From: Sphingobium chungbukense
GTDB lineage: Bacteria > Pseudomonadota > Alphaproteobacteria > Sphingomonadales > Sphingomonadaceae
NCBI RefSeq assembly: GCF_001005725.1
Contig: NZ_LBIC01000012.1
Location: 1-64,000 of the forward strand
Direction of reading: 5' to 3'
DNA: 64,000 nt
The notes beneath the pieces are model-generated. The model searched no databases, was not told the origin of the DNA, and worked only from the letters and a program-made list of their open reading frames with translations. Each line of letters starts with the position of its first letter. Positions within the stretch are counted from its first letter, which is position 1. Below, one piece after another: positions 23,538-31,984 of this stretch. Made by a program: the position numbers and the translations under genes.

Positions 23538-24202
23538 CGCGGCATCACATCCCATTTCACCGGACCGTCGATGCCGTCGATATGCCGCATATCGCTGGCT
23601 GTCCACATCACCCATTTGCGCTTTTCGCGGTCGGGGGGAAAGAAATTGCGGTCCAGCCACAGCGTCCGGTTGATTCCGGAGGCTATGTCATATCGCGCAT
23701 CGAAATCGTCGCTGGGGTTCAGCACGACCGGCGTGCCCGAATGACTTTCGATCAGGTTGATCAGCGTGTTCAATTCCGACAGGACCGCATCCTGACCCGG
23801 CCGCGCCCGGCAGCCCGGTTCGAAAGCCAGCCGTATCACCGGAGGCAGGGCGGCGTTGTCGCGCGGCACCATGGTCATGAATGCGGTCGCCTGATCGCTG
23901 GCCTTGGCGCACAGGCTGAAATCGAGCGAAGCGCCATAGCGCATTCCTGCTGCCCTCGCGGCCGCCCAATTGGCTTCGAACGCCTGGTCGCGAAGCTGTC
24001 CGCCGCTGGCCGCGCGGATATAGGCGAAATCCGTTCCCTGCGCTGCCAGCGTGCCCCATTCGACGGTTCCGTTGTCGGATGATATGGAGACGCCCTGGGT
24101 CGGAAATTCCTCGCGGCTCGGCGCCCAATCACGCGCATAAAGCCATCCGCCCAGGGCCAACAGGCCCAGGACAGCGGAAACCACGCCAAAACGGGTCAGC
24201 AA
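23534..24202 (-). CDS. GH25 (lysozyme)-like protein with altered active site
   Basis: A 222-aa protein with an N-terminal membrane anchor or signal (LTRFGVVSAVLGLLALGGWLY) and a GH25-type TIM-barrel. The family pattern GVSISSDNGTVEW..G.DFAYIRAASG..RD..F..NW.AARAAGMRYGA is clear. The usual first Asp of GIDVSHHQG is Ser here, and the usual LDxE is LAFE, so two of the acidic residues expected in muramidases are missing while one Glu remains. It may be catalytically weak, bind cell wall only, or use a variant mechanism. It is translationally coupled to cdd, an odd partner for a wall enzyme. Confidence 0.72.
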   Translation of the reverse strand: MLTRFGVVSAVLGLLALGGWLYARDWAPSREEFPTQGVSISSDNGTVEWGTLAAQGTDFAYIRAASGGQLRDQAFEANWAAARAAGMRYGASLDFSLCAKASDQATAFMTMVPRDNAALPPVIRLAFEPGCRARPGQDAVLSELNTLINLIESHSGTPVVLNPSDDFDARYDIASGINRTLWLDRNFFPPDREKRKWVMWTASDMRHIDGIDGPVKWDVMPR

Positions 24203-24231
24203 CTGGCCGAAACTCGTAATATGGATGCCCC

Positions 24232-24714
24232 TTACCCCTTGATGTGCAGGACGCAGATCAGCGTGAAGAGGCGACGGGCCGTATCGAAGTCGACCTTGAT
24301 CTTGCCCTCCAGCCGCTCGATCAGCGTCTCGGCGGCGGCATTGTGGATGCCGCGGCGCGCCATGTCCACCGTTTCGATCTGCTGCGGCGAGGCGTTGCTG
24401 ATCGCTTGGTAATAGCTGTCGCAGATCGCGAAATAATCGCGGATCGGACGACGGAACCGGCCCAGGCTCAGGATGATCGCCTCCAGCGGATCGCCATTCT
24501 CCCGCCTGATCTCGATGACCAGCCGTCCTTCCTCGACCCGCAGCAGAACCTTGTAGGGGCCGGCATAGCCGTCCTCATGCACCCGCTGCGGCTCGAAATA
24601 ATTGTCTTCCAGCAGGTCGAAAATGGCGATGCGCCGTTCCTGCTCGACATCGGCGTTGCGCCAGAGGATCGTCCGCTCGTCGAGCGTGATATCGATGATG
24701 CGCGGGTCGGCCAT
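24232..24714 (-). CDS. UPF0262 family protein
   Basis: A 160-aa cytoplasmic protein of the UPF0262 family, recognised by RIIDITLDERTILWRNADVEQERRIAIFDLLE, GPYKVLLRVEEGRLVIEI and MARRGIHNAAAETLIERLEGKIKVDFDTARRLFTLICVLHI. The family is confined mainly to Alphaproteobacteria and has no established function. It starts the minus-strand run that continues 29 bp later with the GH25-like gene. It is divergent from dnaB. Confidence 0.85.
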   Translation of the reverse strand: MADPRIIDITLDERTILWRNADVEQERRIAIFDLLEDNYFEPQRVHEDGYAGPYKVLLRVEEGRLVIEIRRENGDPLEAIILSLGRFRRPIRDYFAICDSYYQAISNASPQQIETVDMARRGIHNAAAETLIERLEGKIKVDFDTARRLFTLICVLHIKG

Positions 24715-24850
24715 GGACGCTATGGTCAGTGCGGCGGCGCACAAGGAAATGCAACCGGGAAAAGTGAAGAGGACTGTTGTCCACAGTTTTTCCGAATGCT
24801 TTCAACCTTCCACCTTGCAAGGGTCGGTGCGCGGCGCGATGAGGGGGGCA

Positions 24851-26332
24851 ATGGTCGAACTCGTGCAAATCAACGCCGCCACAGAATCTGGCATCACCGA
24901 ACTTCCCCGCAATGTCGAGGCGGAGGCTGCACTGCTGGGCGCGCTGATGATCGACAACCGCATCGCCGAAGACGTCCAGTTGAAGCTGAAGCCGGAACAT
25001 TTCTTCGAACCGATGCATGGCCGTATCTACGAGGCCGTCATGAAACTGGTGGAACGCGACATGGTCGCGAACCCGGTGACGCTGAAGCCGATGCTGGAAC
25101 AGGATCCGGCGCTCAAGGAACTGGGCGGTGTCGGTTATCTCGCGCAGCTGACCGGCAATGGCGCGGCGCTGCTGGGCGCGCGCGACTTCGCCACGCAAAT
25201 CTATGATCTCGCCCTCCTGAGACAACTCGTCCATGTCGGACGGGAACTAGTTGAAAATGCTTTGGATACGAGCGAGGATGTCAACCCGCGCGAGCAGATC
25301 GAGCAGGCCGAGGTCGCGCTTTATAAAGTGTCGGAAGGAGAGGGCGAAACCGGGTCGGTGAAAAGCTTCGCCACCGCCACCACCATGGCGGTGCAGGTCG
25401 CCGAACGCGCGCTCAACAGCGGCGGCCATGTTTCGGGTATCACCACCGGCATCAACAGCCTCAACGAGAAAATCGGCGGCATGCACAATTCGGACCTGAT
25501 GATCCTTGCGGGTCGTCCGGGTATGGGCAAGACCTCGCTCGCCACTAACATCGCTTATAATGCGGCGTCGCGTTGGTTACGGGACCATGGAGATGGCATT
25601 CCGCCCGAAAAGAATATGGGTGCCAAGACCGCCTTCTTCAGTCTGGAAATGTCCGCCGACCAGCTCGCCACCCGCGTTCTGGCCGAACAGTCGGGCATCA
25701 GCGGCGAAGCGCTCCGCATGGGCAAGATCAGCCGTACCGACTTCCAGAATCTGTCCCGCGCGGCGCGGGATTTGCAGGAGCTGCCGCTGTTCATCGACGA
25801 CACGCCCGGGCTTACCATCGCGGCGCTGCGCACCCGCGCGCGCCGCCTGAAGCGGCGCCATGATATCGGCTTCGTCGTGGTCGACTATCTTCAACTCCTC
25901 CAGGGCACGGGAAAGGGCGACAATCGCGTCAATGAGATTTCCGAAATTTCCCGTGGTTTGAAGACCTTGGCGAAGGAACTTAATTGTCCGGTTCTGGCAT
26001 TGTCGCAGCTCAGCCGCGCGGTTGAGCAGCGCGAGGACAAGCGCCCGCAGCTCTCCGACCTTCGTGAATCAGGCTCGATCGAGCAGGACGCGGACATGGT
26101 CTGGTTCGTGTTCCGCGAGGATTATTATGTCGCCGCCAAGGAACCGGGGAACAAGGAAAGCTCCGAGCATCTGGAATGGGCGCAGGAAATGGAGCGCATC
26201 TACGGGCTTGCCGAAGTGATCGTGGCAAAACAGCGTCATGGCTCCACCGGCCGCATCCGCATGAAGTTCGACGCCCGGATCACCCGCTTCTCGGACCTGG
26301 CGGAAGGCAGCTATCTGGAAGATATCGAGTAA
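24851..26332 (+). CDS. dnaB: Replicative DNA helicase DnaB
   Basis: A 493-aa hexameric helicase that unwinds the replication fork. The N-terminal primase-interaction domain covers about residues 15-120 (RNVEAEAALLGALMIDNR). The RecA-like C-terminal domain has Walker A GRPGMGKTS (about 220), Walker B FVVVDYLQLLQG (about 340), LSQLSRAVEQREDKRPQLSDLRESGSIEQDAD and the KQRHGSTG signature. The length is normal. An ATG four codons upstream (24839) is an alternative start; the inner ATG follows GAGGGGGG only closely, so the exact start is uncertain. Confidence 0.93.
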   Translation: MVELVQINAATESGITELPRNVEAEAALLGALMIDNRIAEDVQLKLKPEHFFEPMHGRIYEAVMKLVERDMVANPVTLKPMLEQDPALKELGGVGYLAQLTGNGAALLGARDFATQIYDLALLRQLVHVGRELVENALDTSEDVNPREQIEQAEVALYKVSEGEGETGSVKSFATATTMAVQVAERALNSGGHVSGITTGINSLNEKIGGMHNSDLMILAGRPGMGKTSLATNIAYNAASRWLRDHGDGIPPEKNMGAKTAFFSLEMSADQLATRVLAEQSGISGEALRMGKISRTDFQNLSRAARDLQELPLFIDDTPGLTIAALRTRARRLKRRHDIGFVVVDYLQLLQGTGKGDNRVNEISEISRGLKTLAKELNCPVLALSQLSRAVEQREDKRPQLSDLRESGSIEQDADMVWFVFREDYYVAAKEPGNKESSEHLEWAQEMERIYGLAEVIVAKQRHGSTGRIRMKFDARITRFSDLAEGSYLEDIE

Positions 26333-26340
26333 GGAACAAT

Positions 26341-26382
26341 CCCTCTCCCGCCGGGAGAGGGAAGGAGCCACGCGTAGCGTGG
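26341..26382. repeat. REP-like double hairpin downstream of dnaB
   Basis: CCCTCTCCC (26341-26349) and GGGAGAGGG (26353-26361) form a 9-bp stem with a 3-base loop. It is followed by CCACGC-GTA-GCGTGG (26368-26382), a second perfect 6-bp hairpin, and then GGTGGGAGC...CTCACC. This is a typical REP/BIME unit at a 3' end between convergent genes and may act as a bidirectional transcript end. Confidence 0.6.
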
Positions 26383-26409
26383 CGAAAGGGTGGGAGCGAC
26401 GTGCTCACC

Positions 26410-26805
26410 TCACCCTGAAACAAAGGCCTGAAACACCAACGCCAACCCCACCATGCTGACCAGATAGGCCATAGTCCGAACCACCGGCACGCCCATGCCA
26501 TAGAGCGGCAGATACACCACCCGCGCGCCCAGCCACATCCATCCGCCGATCGCGGTCAACCCACTGGTCTTCCCCGCAATCACCACGCCCAACAGCGCGA
26601 TGATGGCGATCGGATAGGTTTCCAGAAAATTCGCCTGCGCGCGAACCAGCCGCCCGCCGACAGGGGCGAGCGGCGGCAATTCCTCATCGCGCGCGCCCAT
26701 ATTCCATTTGGTGCCATATTGCCGGGTCTTGATATGCGCCGCCGCGAAAATGTGGACCAGCAGCAATACGCAACTCCACGCCAATATCTTCAGCTCGACG
26801 GCCAT
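26410..26805 (-). CDS. MAPEG family membrane protein
   Basis: A 131-aa protein with four membrane helices and the MAPEG signature RAQANFLETYPIAI near residue 55. It is probably related to bacterial glutathione-S-transferase-like MAPEG proteins, but most bacterial members are uncharacterised. It starts 13 bp after the stop of the CocE-type hydrolase gene on the same strand. The ORF ends within REP-like DNA. Confidence 0.8.
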   Translation of the reverse strand: MAVELKILAWSCVLLLVHIFAAAHIKTRQYGTKWNMGARDEELPPLAPVGGRLVRAQANFLETYPIAIIALLGVVIAGKTSGLTAIGGWMWLGARVVYLPLYGMGVPVVRTMAYLVSMVGLALVFQAFVSG

Positions 26806-26818
26806 ATCGTCCTCCCCC

Positions 26819-28711
26819 TCAATCCGGCATCACCGGCAACCATATCGCGCTTGCCTTGCCGGCGCCATAATGCACGCTCTGCGTCGCAATCCTGTAATCG
26901 CTCTTCTTCGCGTTGAAGATCGACGGCACGAAGCTTTGCGGATTGCGGTCGTAAAGCGGGAAGAGGCTCGATTGCACCGTCACCATGATCCGGTGCCCCG
27001 ATTGGAACACATGGTTCACATTGGGCAGGCCGAATTTGTAATTCTCAACCCTGCCCGGCACCAGCGCCTCCGACTTGTCGAAACCATGGACGTAACGGCC
27101 GCGATAGATTTCGATTCCGATCGGCAGTTGATAGCCCGCCATTTTCGGCACGTTGCTATATTGTTCGGGATAGACGTCGATCAGCTTGACCACCCAGTCG
27201 CTGTCCGTTCCGGATGTCGCCGCGAACAGGTCGACCATCGGCTGCCCGGCGATATGCACCGGTTTGTCCAGCACAGGCGTCATATAGCTCAGCACATCAG
27301 GCCGCCCGGCGACGAAGCGCTGGTCCTTCACCAGCCAGGTCTTCCACGCATCATCCTTGTTCGGGAGGATGGGGCGGGGAAGATAGGGCACGGGCTTGGC
27401 CGGGTCGGAGGCATAGCTGTCGCTGCCCTCGGTCGCCGGCCTTACCCAGTTCAAACCATTGCCTGCGGATAGATATAGCGGCGTCGCCTTGCCGCCCGGC
27501 CACTTCGCCATCACCTGCCATTTGTCGGCTCCGGTCTCATAGCTAAGCGCGCCAGGCACCTTATAACCTTTGGGAGGATCATCCTTCAAATAATGGTCAA
27601 GAAAGGGTTTCATGGTGTCACGCCGGAACTGAAGCCCGGTATCGCCCGCAAAATCCAGATCGCCTAACCGCGAACCGTCATAATTGACGCCGCTGTGTCG
27701 CCATGGCCCGATGATCAGGCTCACCATGTCGTTATTCTTGTCCTGCGGCTCCAGCGCCTTGTAGACCGCCGGGGCGCCATAGCTGTCCTCCTGGTCCCAC
27801 TGGCCCACGACCAGCATGGTCGGCACGGTCAGCTTGCGCTTGGCCAGCAGCTTGTCGACGGCTTGCTCCTGCCAATAGCTGTCATAGGCCGGATGCTCCA
27901 TCAGCTTTCGCGAGAAAGGGAAGATATCCAGCCCATAGGCTCGCGCGAAATCGCCCGCCGACCCCTCGGCCAGATAGGCCTCATATTCATCGCCCGTCCC
28001 ATAGGGCACGCCGCCGCCGCCCTTCTTCGCGGTCTGACCCAGCACATAGTTGAAATTGGGCTGGCGGAAGGCGCCGTTATGGAACCAGTCGTCCCCGATC
28101 CAGCCGTCCACCATGGGGCTTTGCGGCACGGCCGCTTTCAGCGCCGGATGCGGATCGATCAGGGCCATCAGTGACGTGAAGCCCAGATAGGATGATCCGG
28201 TTATCCCAACCTTTCCATTGCTTTCCGGGACATTCTTCACAAGCCAGTCGATCGTGTCATAGGCGTCCGTGCTATGGTCGACCTGGGTGTGATTGAGCGG
28301 CCCTCGCAAAGGCCGGGTCATCACATAATCGCCCTCGGAGCCGTCCAGCCCGCGCACATCCTGATAGACGCGGATATAGCCGTCATTGACGAACTCGGCG
28401 TCGGAGACGGGCAGGATTTCCTCGATCTTCTGGCTGCGGTTGCGGGACGTCGCCTTGCCCGCATTATAGGGCGTGCGGCTGAGCAGGATTGGACCGTGGT
28501 TCGTGCCCTTGTGCATGACGATGACGGTGAACAGCTTCACCCCGTCGCGCATCGGGATCATGACCTCGCGCCGGATATAATCGGCCTGCTCGCGGGCGGG
28601 ATCGTAGACCTTGACCGTGTCGGGGGTCATCGGATCGATCTGCGCGCCCAACGGCGGCCCAAACGCCGCGATCGCCACGGCCAGGACGGAAATCCGCGCG
28701 ATGATTTTCAT
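26819..28711 (-). CDS. Exported CocE/NonD-type alpha/beta hydrolase (amino-acid ester hydrolase-like)
   Basis: A 630-aa protein with a signal peptide to about residue 24. The X-Pro dipeptidyl-peptidase S15-like alpha/beta-hydrolase domain includes VMIPMRDGVKLFTVIV, the nucleophile motif GSSYLG (about residue 170), GQWDQED with a likely catalytic Asp and IIGPWRHSG with the His. The C-terminal beta-sandwich domain (about 440-625) follows. It resembles alpha-amino acid ester hydrolases, which hydrolyse or transfer amide/ester acyl groups, and also glutaryl-acylase-like enzymes; the natural substrate is unknown. The length is normal. MAPEG lies just downstream. Confidence 0.87.
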   Translation of the reverse strand: MKIIARISVLAVAIAAFGPPLGAQIDPMTPDTVKVYDPAREQADYIRREVMIPMRDGVKLFTVIVMHKGTNHGPILLSRTPYNAGKATSRNRSQKIEEILPVSDAEFVNDGYIRVYQDVRGLDGSEGDYVMTRPLRGPLNHTQVDHSTDAYDTIDWLVKNVPESNGKVGITGSSYLGFTSLMALIDPHPALKAAVPQSPMVDGWIGDDWFHNGAFRQPNFNYVLGQTAKKGGGGVPYGTGDEYEAYLAEGSAGDFARAYGLDIFPFSRKLMEHPAYDSYWQEQAVDKLLAKRKLTVPTMLVVGQWDQEDSYGAPAVYKALEPQDKNNDMVSLIIGPWRHSGVNYDGSRLGDLDFAGDTGLQFRRDTMKPFLDHYLKDDPPKGYKVPGALSYETGADKWQVMAKWPGGKATPLYLSAGNGLNWVRPATEGSDSYASDPAKPVPYLPRPILPNKDDAWKTWLVKDQRFVAGRPDVLSYMTPVLDKPVHIAGQPMVDLFAATSGTDSDWVVKLIDVYPEQYSNVPKMAGYQLPIGIEIYRGRYVHGFDKSEALVPGRVENYKFGLPNVNHVFQSGHRIMVTVQSSLFPLYDRNPQSFVPSIFNAKKSDYRIATQSVHYGAGKASAIWLPVMPD

Positions 28712-28794
28712 GGTCGTTGCTCCCTTGCAGGCGGCAAGGGGTAATCATCGAACGATTGTATAGCAATGGGTTGGAAACAGGCGGGCAATAACAA

Positions 28795-28828
28795 AAATCC
28801 TCCCCAATGCCTGGCGAGGGGAGGATTT
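28795..28828 (-). terminator. Bidirectional terminator after the sulfur-assimilation operon
   Basis: AAATCCTCCCC (28795-28805) and GGGGAGGATTT (28818-28828) are a perfect 11-bp inverted repeat. Read on the minus strand the stem is followed by TTTGTTATT, a rho-independent terminator eight bases after the cysH stop. Confidence 0.75.
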
Positions 28829-28835
28829 GAAAGGT

Positions 28836-29627
28836 TCAGAACACCGGCTGGTTCGCCGGGTCGTCCGGATCGGCGACGGGTGAGGGGATCGGCGCCACCG
28901 GTGAGTGGATGCCACATTCCACCTTGTCCCACCCACGCCAGCGCCCGGCGCGCGGATCTTCGCCCGGCAGCACCTTGGACGTGCATGGTTCGCAACCGAT
29001 CGACAGATAACCCTGTGCCTCCAGCGGATGCCGCGGCAGATTTTCCGCCTCGAACCAGGCTTCCAGATCGTCCTTGGTCCAATCGCCCAGCGGATTGATC
29101 TTCAGGCGGCCATCCTCAACCTCGAAGCGGGGGAGGTTCTGCCGCGTTACCGACTGGAACGCCTTGCGCCCGGAAATCCAGGCGTCGAGGCCTTCTTTGG
29201 CGCGGGCCATCGGTTCTACCTTGCGGATTTCGCAGCAGCCGTCGGGATCATAGGACCAGCGCAGGCCGGTTTCGTCCTTTTTCGCCAGCACTTCCGCATT
29301 GGGCACCACGGCGCGGCTGTCGGTGAAGCCCAGCGTGCTGATCAGCGTCTCGCGATAGTCCAGCGTCTCGCCAAACATCTTGAGCGTATCGACAAAGATC
29401 ACCGGCACGGTCCTGTCCGCCTTGGCGACCAGCGACAGCAGCACGGCGCTTTCCGTGCCGAAGGAGGAGACGACCGCGACATTCCCCGCCAGCCCTTCGG
29501 CAAAGACGGTCTTGAGCATCGACAGCGTGTCGACGCCTTCGAAACGCGCGTTGAGCGCGTCCGCGTCGGCCTGGGTAAAGGCGGGGCGGGCGTCGATGAC
29601 GTCAAGCTTGCGGGCAGGTTCAGCCAT
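28836..29627 (-). CDS. cysH: Phosphoadenylyl/adenylyl-sulfate reductase
   Basis: A 263-aa enzyme of the PAPS/APS reductase family, which reduces activated sulfate to sulfite with thioredoxin. It has the nucleophilic Cys in VECGIHS near the C-terminus. It also has the four cysteines of a [4Fe-4S] cluster (CCEIRKVEP about 133-134, and GCEPCTS about 215-218), which point to the APS-using plant/bacterial type rather than the E. coli PAPS type. The ATP-pyrophosphatase-like start is VVSSFGTESAVLL. It ends an operon with cobA, DUF2849, cysI and DUF934, overlapping DUF934 by eight bases. Confidence 0.92.
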   Translation of the reverse strand: MAEPARKLDVIDARPAFTQADADALNARFEGVDTLSMLKTVFAEGLAGNVAVVSSFGTESAVLLSLVAKADRTVPVIFVDTLKMFGETLDYRETLISTLGFTDSRAVVPNAEVLAKKDETGLRWSYDPDGCCEIRKVEPMARAKEGLDAWISGRKAFQSVTRQNLPRFEVEDGRLKINPLGDWTKDDLEAWFEAENLPRHPLEAQGYLSIGCEPCTSKVLPGEDPRAGRWRGWDKVECGIHSPVAPIPSPVADPDDPANQPVF

Positions 29628-30060
29628 TCACAGTCTCCGGGTGCCGTTTCGCCCACACCGGGCTGCGGCCGTCGACGGTCTTCTGATAGACGTCGGCATA
29701 ACGATGGAGCGCACGCTCCACGGCGGCATCGTCCAGCGCCTTGTCGGGCCGGAAGCTGTCGAAACCGCAGCGACGCATGGCATTGAGCTGGTCCACCAGC
29801 ACATCGCCCACGGCGCGAAGCTCACCCTCATATCCGGCCTCGCGCAAAATCCGCGCCGCCGAATAGCCGCGCCCATCGCCATAGGCCGGGAAGTTCACCT
29901 CCACCAGCGACAGCCGGTCGAGATAGGGCAGCAATTCACGCGCATCCTCGCCCGCTTCGATCCGCACGGCGGTCGAGTTGGACTGGCCGGTGAAGGATTC
30001 GACCGTCACGGCCGGCTCCTGCGCGGCTTCGCCTTCGCGGAAGGACAGGAACTCAACCAT
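29620..30060 (-). CDS. DUF934 protein of the sulfite-reduction operon
   Basis: A 146-aa protein of the DUF934 family, always found beside cysI/cysH; some databases call it an oxidoreductase probably involved in sulfite reduction. Family features include VEVNFPAYGDGRGYSAARILRE, ELRAVGDVLVDQLNAMRRCGFDSF and a helical C-terminus with YADVYQKTVDG. It overlaps both neighbours by eight bases. It is likely a small accessory of sulfite reductase that replaces a CysJ flavoprotein partner, which is inference. Confidence 0.85.
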   Translation of the reverse strand: MVEFLSFREGEAAQEPAVTVESFTGQSNSTAVRIEAGEDARELLPYLDRLSLVEVNFPAYGDGRGYSAARILREAGYEGELRAVGDVLVDQLNAMRRCGFDSFRPDKALDDAAVERALHRYADVYQKTVDGRSPVWAKRHPETVNG

Positions 30061-31684
30061 AGATCGCCTCCTTGAAGGGCTTCATGCCAAGACGGCGATA
30101 GGTATCGAGGAAGCGTTCGCCTTCCTCTCGCTCAGCGAGATAGAGGTCCGTGACCTTCTCGATGGCATCCACGACGCCATCTTCCGAGAAGCCGGGGCCG
30201 GTGATCTGACCGACGGCGGCGTCCTCCGCGCCCGATCCGCCGAGCGAGAGCTGGAAATTCTCCACGCCCTTCCGGTCCACGCCCAGCACGCCGATATGAC
30301 CGGCATGGTGGTGGCCGCAGGCGTTGATGCAGCCCGAAATCTTGACCTTCAGCTCGCCCAGATCCTTCTGCCGCCCAGCGTCGGCAAAGCGCTCCGACAG
30401 CTTCTGCGCCAGCGGGATCGACCGCGCATTGGCAAGGCTGCAATAGTCCAGGCCAGGGCAGGCGATGATGTCGGTGATGAGGTCCAGATTGGCCTCCGCC
30501 AGCCCGGCTTCGTCGAGCTTCTGCCAGATGGCGTAGAGGTCCGCCTTCTTCACATGCGGCAGGACGAGATTCTGTGCATGGGTCACGCGCAGTTCATCGA
30601 ACGAATAGGTTTCGGCCAGATCAGCCACCAGCCCGATCTGCTCCGCCGAAGCATCGCCCGGAATCCCGCCCTTGGGCTTCAGGCTGATATTGACGATGGC
30701 ATAGCCCGGCTGCTTGTGCGCCGCGACCTGACGGTCCACCCACAACGCGAAGGCCGGATCGGCGCGGTCGATTTCGTCGGCCAGACCCTGCTCATAAGCG
30801 GGGTTGGCGAAGAAGGGCCGGATGCGATCCAGTTCCTCGGTCGGCGGGTTGAGGCCGAGCTGCTTCATATGCGCATACTCTTCCTCGACCTGACGCTTAT
30901 ATTCCTCGACGCCCAGTTCGTGGACCAGGATCTTGATCCGCGCCTTATATTTGTTGTCGCGGCGGCCGTAGCGGTTGTAGACGCGCAGGCAAGCCTCCAG
31001 ATAAGAGACGATCTCATCTTCGGGCACGAAGTCCTTGATTTGCGGCGCAACCATCGGCGTACGGCCCATGCCGCCACCGGCATAGACTTCCGCGCCGATC
31101 TGGCCGTCCCGCGACACCAGCTTAAGGCCGATGTCATGCAGGCGCATGGCCGCCCGGTCTTCCTTCGACGCGATCACGCAAATCTTGAACTTACGCGGCA
31201 GATAGGTGAATTCCGGATGGAAGGTCGACCACTGGCGCAGCAATTCCGCCCAGGGACGCGGATCGGTCGCTTCATCGGCGGACACGCCCGCATATTGATC
31301 GGACGAGATATTGCGGATGCAGTTGCCGCTGGTCTGGATGGCATGCATCTCGACCGTCGCCAGCTCGGCCAGGATATCCGGCGCATCGGCCAGCTTGATC
31401 CAGTTGTACTGAAGGTTCGTCCGCGTGGTGAAATGACCATAGCCCTTGTCATATTTCGCCGCGATTTCGCCCAACTTGCGCATCTGCTTGGCGCTCAGCG
31501 TGCCATAGGGAATGGCGACGCGCAGCATATAGGCGTGGAGCTGGAGATACAGGCCGTTCATCAGGCGCAACGGCTTGAACTGATCCTCTGTCAACTGGCC
31601 GGCCAGACGGCGCTGGGTCTGGTCGCGAAACTCCTCGACGCGGGCGTCGACGATGGACTGGTCGTAGCTGTCGTAACGATACAT
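30053..31684 (-). CDS. cysI: Sulfite reductase hemoprotein / nitrite-sulfite reductase
   Basis: A 543-aa siroheme and [4Fe-4S] enzyme that reduces sulfite to sulfide. Two ferredoxin-like siroheme-binding domains are recognisable. The cluster and siroheme cysteines are in CPGLDYCSLANARS (about 425-431) and KISGCINACGHHHAGHIG (about 465-475). GHFTTRTNLQYNWIKL and GNCIRNISSDQYAG are typical of the ferredoxin-type sulfite/nitrite reductases. No cysJ is adjacent. With cobA immediately upstream the siroheme supply is in the same operon. Confidence 0.9.
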   Translation of the reverse strand: MYRYDSYDQSIVDARVEEFRDQTQRRLAGQLTEDQFKPLRLMNGLYLQLHAYMLRVAIPYGTLSAKQMRKLGEIAAKYDKGYGHFTTRTNLQYNWIKLADAPDILAELATVEMHAIQTSGNCIRNISSDQYAGVSADEATDPRPWAELLRQWSTFHPEFTYLPRKFKICVIASKEDRAAMRLHDIGLKLVSRDGQIGAEVYAGGGMGRTPMVAPQIKDFVPEDEIVSYLEACLRVYNRYGRRDNKYKARIKILVHELGVEEYKRQVEEEYAHMKQLGLNPPTEELDRIRPFFANPAYEQGLADEIDRADPAFALWVDRQVAAHKQPGYAIVNISLKPKGGIPGDASAEQIGLVADLAETYSFDELRVTHAQNLVLPHVKKADLYAIWQKLDEAGLAEANLDLITDIIACPGLDYCSLANARSIPLAQKLSERFADAGRQKDLGELKVKISGCINACGHHHAGHIGVLGVDRKGVENFQLSLGGSGAEDAAVGQITGPGFSEDGVVDAIEKVTDLYLAEREEGERFLDTYRRLGMKPFKEAIYG

Positions 31685-31687
31685 GGT

Positions 31688-31984
31688 TCAGATCACCCAG
31701 TTGCCGGCATCGGCGTCATTCGGTTTCAACGTCAGGTCGGGGCGCACGGTCGGCCCCAGGGCACGGATGCGGTCCTTGATATGGGCCGGGCGCACGCCGC
31801 CCTCGTCTCGGCTAGCGTCGATCACATAGGCGCCCACGACGCGCAGCGCGGCTTCCTCGGCCCGTGCGAGGTCATTGCCCTTGTCGCCCACGTCGACGGA
31901 TTCGCCGACCTGCCGCGACCAGCCGTCGCCCGCCCACCAGATCACGTCCCCGGTGCTGAGGTCATTGCCGGTCAAAATCTTCAC
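31688..31984 (-). CDS. DUF2849 protein of the sulfur-assimilation operon
   Basis: A 98-aa protein of the DUF2849 family (VKILTGNDLSTGDVIWWAGDGWS). It is found in Alphaproteobacteria between cobA and cysI and is of unknown function. I place the start at a GTG that overlaps the cobA stop in the four-base string GTGA, giving exact translational coupling. The in-frame upstream codons overlap cobA and are unlikely to be used. It is followed by cysI after three bases, and is probably a small helper of siroheme or sulfite reductase function. Confidence 0.8.
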   Translation of the reverse strand: MKILTGNDLSTGDVIWWAGDGWSRQVGESVDVGDKGNDLARAEEAALRVVGAYVIDASRDEGGVRPAHIKDRIRALGPTVRPDLTLKPNDADAGNWVI

